Positions 13,356 to 24,525 of a stretch of 64,000 bases of DNA are shown here, in pieces; position 1 is the stretch's first letter; every line of letters begins with the position of its first letter. The notes under the pieces were generated by a model. It was not told the DNA's origin. It saw only the letters and a list, made by a program, of their open reading frames with translations, and made no database searches. A program made the position numbers and the translations under genes. The DNA lies in assembly GCA_024500155.1 (NCBI GenBank), contig CM044857.1, positions 48,618,001 through 48,682,000 of the forward strand. Reading direction: 5' to 3'. The stretch is from Chenopodium formosanum. Its lineage: Eukaryota; Streptophyta; Magnoliopsida; Caryophyllales; Amaranthaceae.

Positions 13356-16154
13356 ATGGCGGTTTCACTCAATTCCGTCGTCTCCTTTAATCCTGTAAGT
13401 TTTCTCTCTTTTTCTTGTTTTTTAAAACTTTTTTGAGTAATTTGTACTCTGATTAATAATCTTGAAGAAAGGTTTCTTTTTTATGTATAAATTTCATTCT
13501 TTTGGTAGTTTAGTAAAATTTTGTACAAATTTTGCTTATGTCTGGATATCTTATGTAACTTTGTTTCAAAGTATGGTTAGTTGGGATTTTGAGAGATTAG
13601 TAAATGCACAAAAAAATTATCTTGGTTACCTTTTACACCGGATTGTATAATAGAAATTGCCGAAGGCTATGTGATGAGAATTCTTACATTTCCTTACCCT
13701 TAATTTTTGTTGTTGTTGGATAAGGTATAGTGTTATGAGTCCTAATTGGATTGATAGACCTTAATAAACACTGTAAAAGGCTAATGATATATTTATAATC
13801 TAATCAAGCTATTGCAAATTTGATTTACTTTCCCAGCATGATTGTGAAAATTTTATTATGTGCACCTAGGAGCGATCTCAACTTGTGTATTCGAAGAAGG
13901 GAACAATCATTTATGAATTGTTGTCATGTTAGTAGGGAGTGTATGCTCTTGGATGTTATGTACCTAATAGGAGCCATTACCTATGGTTGTAATAAGTGAT
14001 TTCTTTTAGGCCTGTAGGTTGATCCATCTGTTCTTTTGCTAGTCATTGGTTTCTTTCATTGATTATCCGGGGCAGCTTGGTTTTATGTTTTGCCACCTCT
14101 TGCCCTTTTTTGATGAAGATATACTGCTTGAAGGTTTGAGTGCAGCTAATAGAATTATAAAATTGGAATCTTGATTAAATCTGGAATTATTTTTTCATAG
14201 ACTTCAATTATGAAGCATGTCAATATATTGCGTCGTTTCAACTGGCCAACTGGCCATGGAGTGATGATCATCTGAGCCTGGATTATTGGGTAGTTTTTAT
14301 GGAACTTACTGCTGGCTGGCTGGTCATCATTTCAAGAGTTCCAAACGTTAGATGGCTTTTATGATGTATTCTCTCCTAGATTGCTTAAAATTTGTGTGTG
14401 GATTTGCTTAGTGAACTGTCCTCATTCTATGATATTGCATCCTTCTACCTTCGGCTTGCCATATTAAAGGCTTCTATCAAAGTATGATGACAGACACATA
14501 CACTCTTTATGATCCCTTGAGATTTTACTTAAGACATCAACATTATGTGATAGTCTATTTGCACTTTTTCGTAGTCACAATGACAACAATCACACTACTG
14601 ATATTACGGAGTAGTTCAGTTTCAATCCTGAAACTGAGCTATAAAGAATCATATATCTTTTAATTGCTATTGTATTTAATTTCCCCCTCTGTTGGATGCA
14701 CTAGATTCAACTGCTCAAAGACTCCCTACACTTTGTGTGACTATGTGGTCTCACTGTCTGTTTCAGTACGTTTGTCCTCAGGATATATGTTTACTCTACT
14801 GTCAAAGTGAGTTTTATCCATAGCTCCTTGTACCGATTGTCCTAAAAGAATTCTTTAGTGGCAAATTCCAAATATATTATTATCCTGCTTCTTGATCAAA
14901 GTTGATTTATGACCTTCTGAGCCTTGACTTTAATTTTAAATGAGACTAAGGGCCTGTTCACTTCAGCTTAATTTCAGTTCAGTTCATTTCAGTTCAGCTC
15001 AGCTCCTAATTTCCTTTTCTCATAAAATATTCATTTCAGCTCCAATCAGTTCAGTTCAGTTCAGTTCAATTCAGCTCAATTCAGTAAATGTGAACAGGCC
15101 CTAAGCTTCCTTGATTTGATTTATAAACTTGGTGAGGTGAAATAAAATCTACACGGTCTGAGCTTCTAAGCAAAAACTTCCATGCATTTATTTTATGCAT
15201 TGTTCTGCAAATTCATGTTCTGTGTTTATGTTGGTCACATTGCATAAAGGTAAAATCTCAGAAACACAGAAGACTTCAAGTACTTAGTTGCAATTTAGTA
15301 TTGCTAACGTTAGCATAACAGGAAGAGAGATCAACACTTCATGTCCTTGTTGCAATTCAGTATTGCATCTGATGAAGGTTATGGGATATTATCGGAAGAA
15401 TGTGTCAAATGCATGTTCTGGTTATCATGCCTATATAATTGTGGGAGTAGACTTTAAAAAGTTCACCACCTTATCTGATGGCCTGCAAAACTTTTGGATG
15501 TAGTTTTAAGTATGATAATTTCTGATGTCCTTTTCTCAATCAACTGTGCAGGTCTCCGGATCCTCCATTAGATATCCTGTTCCGAAAATTGGCCATGTTT
15601 CAGCTCCATTTTCCCTTATCAAATCAAGGCAAACCATAAGTTTAAACAGAAGACACCTACATCTATCAGTTGCAGAGAGTGACCGTATAATTACAGATCG
15701 CAGTGAGAGTTCAAATTCTGAAGATTCTTCTCCTAATCCTGCTCAATCAGAAATAAGTATTTCCGATGACTCAAAACAGGAAAACAAGATACCCTCATCT
15801 GCTGATGTGCAATCAATACAGAAGAAAGCACCACTAACTGCAAGAGAAAGACTGAGGGCGGCAAGGGTTCTGAGCCGTTATTCAGATTCCAAGCCTGCTA
15901 AATCAGAAATTGGTCGCAGTGTATTGGATGCTTTGAGAGAGAGTGAGAAAGGAAAGAAGGGCCTTCCACAAGCCCCTACTAACCTGTTTGATGACAGTAA
16001 GCGGGGAATGCCTAAGGCAGGCCTGACGTTCGACTTCCCTGGAGGTCTTGATTTGTTTCTGATTGCCTTCTCTTTTGTTTTTATCAGCTCGGTTATGTTT
16101 GCAACCACATACATTGTTTGGAAAGTCGGCGCTATACATTACAATGAATTCTGA
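13356..16154 (+). CDS. small, probably plastid-targeted, single-span membrane protein of unknown function
   Basis: Two exons, 13356-13394 (13 codons) and 15552-16154 (200 codons plus TGA), join in phase 0 across a 2,157-bp intron and give 213 residues. The first 60 residues are rich in Ser, basic and hydroxylated residues with few acids, as in a plastid transit peptide. A polar, low-complexity Ser/Glu/Asp stretch follows. Next is a compact block with LTARERLRAARVLSRY (about residue 109) and GLPQAPTNLFDDSKRGMP, then FDFPGG and one hydrophobic span (about 180-202) close to the C-terminus, ending in YNEF. The block and tail look strongly constrained, and I believe relatives occur across plants, but I cannot name a characterised family. 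The intron carries a TTCAG MITE. Plastid location is inferred from composition only. ATG 13356 was chosen over ATG 13321, which opens a 10-codon frame that stops just upstream. Confidence 0.85.
14950..15101 (+). mobile_element. TTCAG-array MITE, copy 1 (Tourist/PIF-Harbinger-like), in intron
   Basis: The element begins GGGCCTGTTCAC and ends GTGAACAGGCCC, perfect 12-base inverted ends, flanked by TAA on both sides (14947-14949, 15102-15104). The body is an array of TTCAG/TTCAGC units around a core CTCCTAATTTCC...AAATATTCATT. A 3-bp TAA/TTA duplication and GGGCC-type ends are typical of PIF/Harbinger MITEs. It lies in the long intron of the plastid-type gene. Confidence 0.9.
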
Positions 16155-18104
16155 TACACTATAATCGACATCAAGGAGTATTAATTTGGTAATCTTTTAT
16201 TGTATACTGAGAATGCAGAAATCATAGTCAAATGAGGTTCTTTACTACTGTATTTAGGTACTGAACATATGCAGATGTATATGAATGCAGATGTATTTAG
16301 GTACTAGTAGTATTTTCCCTAAACTAACTAGGTTCAGTTGCACATATCAATCAGATGGGCAGACAACTGCTTCAAATAGAAAAATTATTATCACTACGCC
16401 AAAATTTGCTAGGCGGAGGAATAGAGAAATAACAAATTATGTGTAAAGAGTATTTATAAGAGAATTGCTCAACTTGAGAGGGGGATGGGATCACTAAGAT
16501 TATGTGTAAGAGTATTTATAAGAGAATTGCTCAACTTCAAATTGGTAAGGTGAACACTCACCTTGAGAGAGGGAATAAGGGAGATGCTCCCAAGGTGAGT
16601 TTGATGAGAATCGAACCCATGCCTCTCACCCGGAATTGGAAAGACTTGGCAATTGCTAAGTCCGAGAGTAACATAATCTATTCTCATTAAATTTCTATTA
16701 AGTTGATGATCGAGTATGAATATCAACTAACTTATCTGTATACATATATATTATATATAAAGTCTTAAAAGACAGTACCCCATATCTAATAATTAAATTA
16801 CGTGGTGCCATTTATATTAATTCACAAAAAAAATAAAAAAAATAAAAAAAAATAAAAATTGAGTGGATGAATCAATCAAGTGTTTGTTGAATGGTACAGG
16901 AACACATTCTTGCAATAATCTTATGATACAATGATATCCCTATTTCCTCTATTATTCACTAGCTCCTTTTTACTCCTTGAGGACAACTAATTTAGCACCA
17001 TATAAACTGTATAAAATGAGCAATCAAGGACCTGCTCTCTGCCGACAATATGGACTTTAAATTTTCCACAAGTGTTCTTTCAATTATGATTAAAGAAATT
17101 GTCAGAACAAATACATAATTATTTGGCCTAAGCTAGCTAGTCTAAGAAAGATTGAGCACTAAAGAGCAAGAGGGTTTTATAACTTGTCTATTTCACCTCT
17201 TCATTTGCCTCTATGACCCATCATTTTTCATGACCAATTAAGACCATTTAATTGTGCTAAAATTTATTGATACTTTGGCTCAAAACCAAAACAAAAAAAA
17301 TATGTTGTTTGGTTTTGCAATACAAAAAAGTTTGCAAGTTTATCTTTAAACTCCATTTTAGATAAAAGTTTTCTTAAAAAATATTCATGAACATGATACA
17401 AGGCAGATGACATATATACAAGCACGTCAAGCACAATTTAAAATCCAACTTTTTTAATTTCTGATGTTAGATGAACTGGTAGCATTTTAATCCGTTTAAG
17501 ATCATTTGTGTTATGGGATAAAGACATTAAAAAAAAAAAAAAAAAATCAAGAGAAATTAATAGCAACAATACATACATGTCTTTTCAATTTGTGTTTCCG
17601 TAAATATTATATATTGCAGTGTTGCACTCCTTCATTTACTTGCATGATGCATTCATTCACAAGTCTCACAAGATAGACTAGCTCACAACCATATTGTCCT
17701 TCTAATTCAGTTCCATTTATATTAAACAGTATAAATTTGGACATAAATAGTGTACATATTAGATTAAGAATTATCATTTTCATGTACGCCAATCATTGAG
17801 ATCAAGGAGTACTCTTAAAAGGACAACTAAAGTGAGTAATTTGCATGTACTCTGCCTTGCATGTGTCTTATTAGATAACCACATTGTGTATTTCTTGTAA
17901 TTTTTGCATTCATCTATATCGATCGATCTTACTTGTCAATAATTTAATGTGTACTTCTATATTACACGGTTTAGGTCCCTTCACAAACTTAGAATATGTC
18001 TTCACATGAAAGATTAGAAGCACCTTATTAATCTTCTTTTAACCTGATTTCTCCTTTGCAATAATTGAAATGGGGTAGGATTTACTGAGAAAAAAATCTC
18101 ACTC

Positions 18105-18148
<44 letters not shown>

Positions 18149-20309
18149 TCAATATCCTAATTCCTAGCCAATTATAATTCGATACGTTCATACAAAATTT
18201 GTAACGTAGTCCATCATTTGCAAAACCTTGAATTTAATAAGTCTCCATAGCCTTGTTGAATTACATGCTTCATGAAATCTAGTTGGTGGTCAAATTTGTC
18301 ACTAATATAGTAGGTACTCGGTCACTCTATCATTATACTCTTTATCTCATGGAATTTTTCAACTAAGACTAGTGTATGACAAGATCAGAAGGTCTGCACT
18401 CCATTCCAATCGACTTATTTTGTCTGAACTTATTCAAAATTATTTTTATTGTACCAAAACATACAAAAAATTATCGAATTTGAAGCTATCGCTAAAAATC
18501 TAATACATTATTATGTAATCTATATATTGGAGTATTGGATGGACCGACCAACATAAGAATTCAATCAATTGTTTCTATGAAATTTTTGCATGACACCAGA
18601 TTCATTTTAACCATTATTTCCGCCCACAATTGTATGAGCAATAAGCTTAGCAAGTTGACACATAAAAAGACAAAACATCACATAGGATGCGTTGCCAATC
18701 AGAGTAACACTGTATCTTTGATGAACATCTAAAATCTGAGTAGATAAGTATGCATAAATTTTGTGGGCTCATTTTTGCTTTGTTTTCTTTTTTTGTGGGG
18801 TGACGATCCGTTTGTTTGTCCTCACTTCCTATCTATACATATTTGTAATATCACCAAAGACATCTCCTATGTTGATTTGTGATGCTGGTGCTCTCAAATC
18901 CAACATCTTTGATTATGATACATCCTAATTTAGATAGTTTGTTTAATTATGATACGGTCTAATCGAATGTTTAGAGATATAATAGATTTGAAAAGACAAA
19001 TTAAATTTATTAACTGTACTTTAAATTTACATGATTCACTAACCATGCCTTAAACTACATCCATATTCCATAGCGCATTAGATATATCAATTTTTTATTG
19101 ATTGCAAGAAGAAATTTTTACAAATCTTTAGTAGTGCATATCAATAAATTGGTACGTTAACAGTTTAGAGGTGTATAAATGAACTATCCATATAGGATCA
19201 TATTAGGCCTGAAAAATAAGTTAAAACAGATAATTATAGCTCAAGAGGTAAGATTTTGTATGTATATTTCACATTTATACCTTGTGTACAATTCAAATGG
19301 ATGCAATCTTTTTTTACAAGAATAAAGTGAGTTTGAACTACAAGAAATGATGTTTATTGGTGATGAACTAAATATAAATATTACATATTCATGTGGGTAA
19401 GGTTTTATTCATTTCAGTTAAGTTGATGTTTTAGTTTGTTGGAATCTAATAAATCATATGCATGGGTTGTAATGAGTAGTAAAATATACAAATAATGTCA
19501 TCCTTGATCAAGCATTGTAAGAAAATTATTTTCTTTTCACCTTAAAATAATCCGAAAAAATGTAATTTGATAGGATTAGTGACCTAATTTCAATTCACAA
19601 CTAATTTAAAATGAATTGTAGCATTAGAAAAGTTTGTTTCATGTGCAAGAAAAGATTCTATAACTATGTAAAGCTCTTGATTAGATCAAATCTTATCCCT
19701 TTAATTAGAACCATAAAATGTTGCCCTCATTTAACTTATGAAACAAATCTTTCACACTTTGAATGTAAATCAATTGCTTAATTACTACCAAGCTAACCAT
19801 GGGCCAATATAGTGGAGAGTGACAAAGTCCAATTTAGTTACTTTCATAAAATACATAGAAAGATTTCAATAATCTGCTATTTTGTATTCAATGATGAGGT
19901 AAGATATATTTATATCTATCAATCCTAGAAAGATTTTCATTGGACTAGTTTAGTAGGAATACTCCAAAAAGCAAATTAGCTTAGGTATAGACAAATATGG
20001 CCCCCAATCACTAACAAAGAACCATGATCACAAATTGGCAAAATTCTAGAATAGTAAACCAATTAACTAAAAGTAATCCAACTATACTTATCTACCTATT
20101 ATTACGTGGTCCAAAATCATCAATTATTCGTCATCTCAGTCAATAATAAATTGATAAATCTAACACACCACGGATTTCGAGTGAAAAATATAAATTTCGA
20201 CAAAATATTATTCTCGTCACTTTATGGATAATTTGTAATTTGTTCAAAACCATATATGACATGGAAATCTCGAATCACTTAAGAATAAAGTTTTCAACAG
20301 AGTAGATGA
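16155..20309. other. 4.2-kb gene-free AT-rich region
   Basis: No supported gene. At 16437-16550 ATTATGTGTAA(A)GAGTATTTA is duplicated. The minus strand of 16600-16630 reads GGCATGGGTTCGATTCTCAT, a box B-like (pol III) string that may be a SINE or retroelement remnant. An (ATT)n microsatellite spans about 18101-18147, and A runs lie near 17529. The rest is unremarkable AT-rich sequence. Confidence 0.5.
18101..18147 (+). repeat. (ATT)n microsatellite
   Basis: About 15 uninterrupted ATT units lie between TCACTCC and TATTCAATATCC. Confidence 0.95.
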
Positions 20310-20321
20310 CTATATATATAT
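20310..20321 (+). promoter_or_regulatory. candidate TATA box of the bHLH gene
   Basis: CTATATATATATG lies about 105 bp before the start codon, a plausible TATA position for a short 5' leader. A second TA-rich string lies at about 20380-20400, so the assignment is tentative. Confidence 0.4.
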
Positions 20322-20425
20322 GTAGACTTTAGAGTTTAGACCAAGCAAAAAGAAAATCCTTTTTTTTTATATACAAGTCATATATATACATACATACATA
20401 TTCTCACAAAAAAGGTTTTATAATA

Positions 20426-22276
20426 ATGGCCCAAAATAGCTTTAGCTATCCTAGATTACCAGAAGAGGAAACTATCAGTCATCATTTTCATGGTACTACT
20501 GCAACAAGAAGCATGCAATTGTTGCAAGAATTACCTACAAATTATGGCTTTGAATTTGAAGGAAATGCAGAATTAGAAGATAAAACTGCTGCTAATTCCT
20601 CTCATAGCCACAGGCAAGCTGAGAAGCGCCGTCGCGATCGGATTAATGGGCAGCTTGCTAGGCTTAGAAGGCTTGTACCCAAGTCAGATAAGGTATGTAA
20701 TAATTAATTAAGCCTCCTTAATTTAGATTTTATTAACATAATAATGTACTGTTTGTTATATATGTTTAAACACATTGTATATTTGTATGTATACAACTAT
20801 TGAACTATGTATTCAAGTATATAAGATATAAGAGATGATATATAAAGGAATCATCATTATCATCAGCATATGTTAATAAACATCAATAGTTGTGGTTTGG
20901 CCTAATTGATAAAAAAATTCATAAAATAGTTTTATTACTTAATTTGATAATTTCATCTTGGTGCAAGATCGTGACTTTTCATATTTTGGAAAATGTTTAG
21001 GCCCCAATGAAAGAATCGTTATTATAGTCCTAACTTCCAACCATTCAACTAATTTATCATTATCTTTTAATTTGTCATCGAATCGGGCCCTCTTACATGT
21101 TAGTCCGTACAAAACAAACAAAATAAGGATCACTTTGTTGGTTATGGATGACAGTGTTGCGGTACTCCCTATAGCCTAAGTAGTCATGTTTATCAAGTTA
21201 TTAGTGGATTCTTAAATTCTTATTCACATTGATTAGTCTAATTAGTTGAGTCATTTATGCTTGGTTTCATCATAACCTCGAGCATTAAGATATATATCAA
21301 TGAAGTCAAAGTAGGTCCAAAAACTTATTAAGATGTCTTAGGGAGCTAATTTAGAGCAATATCATTGCTTACATTATGTTTCATTTGAAAGATTCTCCAT
21401 GTATATTTAAAGGTGCTACTTTCACAAACATAATTCACATGATTAAACTCTAATATAAAAAAACAAAAAAAAATATATAATTGTGTTTCACAATGTGAGC
21501 AATGATTGTGTTTCTTCATCAAATTGCTTTAAACACAATATCTACCGTATAGAATAAGGGAAAATAATACAAAAAGATGTTATACTTTGTAAAATTCGAA
21601 TGATATTGGATAGACTCAGTCTTGAATTACTAAAATGCCCTTTTTTAATATTCTTATCAAAAGGGTTGTCTATGTGTGTTATGAAATAAAGTATGTATAC
21701 ATCACGTGCATTTAGAATTAGTTTTGCAATATTTAAAAAACATCGTGATGGTTTTCTAACTTTGTAAAACAGATGGACAAGGCAGCTCTCTTAGAAAGAG
21801 TAGTAGAGCAAGTTAAGGACCTAAAAAGAAAAGCATCAGAAATCAGCAAACTCTTTACAATCCCAACAGAAATTGATGACATTACTATTGAATGTCACAC
21901 AAATAATATGCAAGGAGGCTTTCCAATGATTGCTCGTAATCAGAAAGAAAATCATCCCAACAACAACAACAACATAATGTTTTTGAAGGCAACATTATGC
22001 TGCGAAGACCGGCCCGACTTGATCCCTGAGCTAATCCGGGCACTTAAAGACCTCAACTTGACCATAATTGGAGCTGAAATTGGTTGTTTAGGAGGGAGAA
22101 TGAAAAGCATTCTATTACTTTACTATAAATTAGATAATAATGATGATGTTTGTAATGTTAATGCAATTAAGCAGTCTCTAATGGGTGTTTTGACTAGAAT
22201 TATATCATGGTCTAGTGCTAGTACTTCAAATTTTCGTGTCACAAGTAAGAGGCAACGCTTCTTTTTTTCCTCTTAG
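20426..22276 (+). CDS. bHLH transcription factor, TMO5/bHLH30-bHLH106-like clade
   Basis: Two exons, 20426-20692 and 21773-22276, join in phase 0 and encode 256 residues. The basic region HRQAEKRRRDRIN (about residues 62-74) has the H-E-R spacing of E-box/G-box binders. Helix 1 is QLARLRRLVPKSDK. The intron falls exactly after this lysine, in the loop, and helix 2 follows as MDKAALLERVVEQVKDLKRK. The C-terminal half holds CCEDRPDLIPELIRALKDL and GCLGGRMKS, an ACT-like dimerisation domain typical of this clade. In Arabidopsis the clade includes bHLH30, TMO5 and relatives (vascular and shoot development) and bHLH106/107 (stress); which of these is the ortholog cannot be decided here. The protein is a little shorter than bHLH30. 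The frame is intact. A copia element begins 384 bp beyond the stop. Confidence 0.92.
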
Positions 22277-22659
22277 TTGATAAATAGGTATAACATTAGT
22301 TTTACATTATATATAGTGGAAGTATGAGATAGATTATCATGTCTTGTGAAGTCCAATGATAATGCCTGCTTTTTCGAGGATATTAAACATGATTTGATTT
22401 TATTATATATCATGACGAAATATTTAATATACACCATAGGTCATTGCCTAGGTGTGATTTACATTGACCACAGATATACTTTTTTATAATTAAATACATT
22501 AAGGTACATAATTAATTGAAATAGTCACGTGGTACATTGTACCATGACTTGGTGCAATAGACAATATAATGTATATGTCGATATATGACAAAATATGTGT
22601 GGGAAAGAAGCATAAAAACATACAAACAAAATGATATGAATGTAATGTTGGAGTGTAAC

Positions 22660-22840
22660 TGATAAAATATAAAGAATAATTCTCTGTAATTCTCATTCAT
22701 CACAATAGCCACATACAATATGTATATATTAGGTATACTTGGAGGGCAAGACCAAATAACCTAAAATAGCTCACAATATACTCTAGGATATATTTTCACA
22801 ATATTTACAATTATCTTGTTTCCTAAAATATATCCCAATA
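22660..22840 (-). repeat. copia 3' LTR
   Basis: 181 bp, on the + strand starting TGATAAAATATAAAG and ending TATCCCAATA. It matches the 5' LTR except for two transitions (GGAGGG here versus GAAGGG; TTTCC here versus TTTTC). The element-sense start is TA rather than the canonical TG in both copies, so the change predates this insertion. Confidence 0.95.
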
Positions 22841-22850
22841 CCCCCCCTCA
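22841..22850 (-). promoter_or_regulatory. copia polypurine tract
   Basis: In element sense TGAGGGGGGG directly abuts the 3' LTR. This is the expected position and composition of the plus-strand primer for reverse transcription. Confidence 0.85.
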
Positions 22851-24520
22851 AGTTAGAGCATACGGGTCACAAATGCCCAACTTGCGAAGTAGAAACTCGA
22901 ACTTATCTTTTCCCAAAGCCTTTGTAAAAATATCAGCCAATTGTACCGTCGTAGGAACATACGAAGGTATAATCGTCCCATCTGTAATCGCATCCCGAAC
23001 AAAATGACAATCTGACTCAATATGTTTTGTTCGTTCATGAAACACTGGATTTTGCGCAATGTATAACGCAGACTGACTATCACAATAAAGGTGCATCCCA
23101 TTCTCATGTCGAACACCTAAGTCACGCACCAAGTAGTCGCTTCAACCACTTTAATTCACAAGTCGTTACATTAATACAACGATATTCTGCTTCCGATGAA
23201 GAAAGAGCTACAGTAGGCTACTTCTTGGTTTTCCATGACACTGGAGACAAACCACAAAGCACAAACCAACCACTCAAGGATCGTCTGGAGAGAGGACAAC
23301 CTGCCCAATCTGAATCACACCAACCTTCCAACTGTAAGCACTATAAGATCTCAATAAAATTCCCTGTCCCGGACTCTTCTTTAAATACCTAACAACTCGA
23401 AGAGCTGCTTCCCAATGATCAATCCTGGGATTTTGCATAAACTGTGATAAAATGTGTACGGAATATGCTAAATCGGGTCTCGTAACAGACAAATAAATCA
23501 ATCGACCTATGAGGCGACGATATTTCGCAATATCATGAAAATACTCTCCCTGAGATAATGCTAACTTGTGATTTTGTTCCATAGGGAACTCTGCAGGCTT
23601 AGCATCAAGTAAACTTGCTTCAATAATAATATCCAGTGTATACTTCCTCTGGCAAATAAAAATTCCCTGTTTGTTCCGGGCTACCTCTAGCCCCAAAAAA
23701 TATTTCAACACTCCAAGATCTTTCATCTTGAAATAATCTCCCAGATATGATTTAAAACTGAGCATAGCATTTTTATCGTTGCCTGCAACAATTAAATCAT
23801 CGACATATACTAACACATTAAGCTGCATTTTACCCTTTGTCAGAGTAAACAAAGAATAATCATAATATGACTATTTAAAGCCATAAGTTTTCAAAGCTGT
23901 AGCAAGCTTTGCAAACCAGCATCGAGGAGCTTGTTTAAGCCCGTATAACGATTTCTGCATCCTGCAAACTTTGTCAGAATTATCTTTCTCAAAACCAGGG
24001 GAATTTTCATTTATACCTCTTCTTCCACATCACCATGAAGAAATGCATTATGAACGTCCATTTGATGAACTTCCCAATTTTTCACTGCCGCTACTGCAAG
24101 AAAGGTTCGAACAGTCACCATTTTTGCTATTGGAGCAAATGTCTCATTGTAATCTATTCCTTCAACCTGATGATTGCCAAAGATGACTAATCTCGCTTTT
24201 AATCTCTGCAAATTCTCATGCTCATCATACTTTTCTTTGTAAACCCACTTGCTTCCAAGTGCCTTTTTACCCGGTGGTAGTTTCTCTAGCACCCAAGTAC
24301 CCTGCTCTTCTAGAGCCTGGATCTCATCCGCCATTGCTTTCCTCCAACCCTCGTGCTTCATGGCCTCCCTGAAACTTTTGGGTTCATTTCCACCTGTGAT
24401 AGCAGCAATATATGTTCTATGTTTCACAAAAAACCGGTGAGAATCAATAAAATGTGTTATAGGGTAAACAGTACCTGAGGAAGGCGATGTCACAGGTGAA
24501 CGCTGAGAAGATGCAGATGG
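22848..24520 (-). pseudogene. copia reverse transcriptase and RNase H segment, disabled
   Basis: Element-sense order: RT N-terminus (GTWVLEKLPPGKKALGSKWV and ARLVIFG, 24011-24493), then RT fingers and palm with SLYGLKQAPRCW and the catalytic YVDD (near 23800), then RNase H with SSSEAEY and CDSQSALYIAQN (22848-23132). Lesions seen are a frame change near 24.0 kb, TAG at 23871-23873, a frame change near 23.27 kb, TAG at 23218-23220 and a frame change near 23.13 kb. Both TAGs stand where relatives have Gln (CAG). The C-terminus ends at LGICDPYALT next to the polypurine tract. No functional product is expected. Confidence 0.9.
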
Positions 24521-24525
24521 ACTAC

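Noticed and set aside
15288..15503. 71-codon frame before exon 2 of the plastid-type gene
   Set aside because: It lies in the intron, lacks splice context and is unlike the exon in composition.
16600..16630. tRNA gene from GGGTTCGATTCTCAT on the minus strand
   Set aside because: A box B-like string alone; no cloverleaf could be drawn around it.
23027..24186. Plus-strand frames opposite the copia RT/RNase H
   Set aside because: The minus strand carries clear pol domains; the plus-strand frames are shadows.
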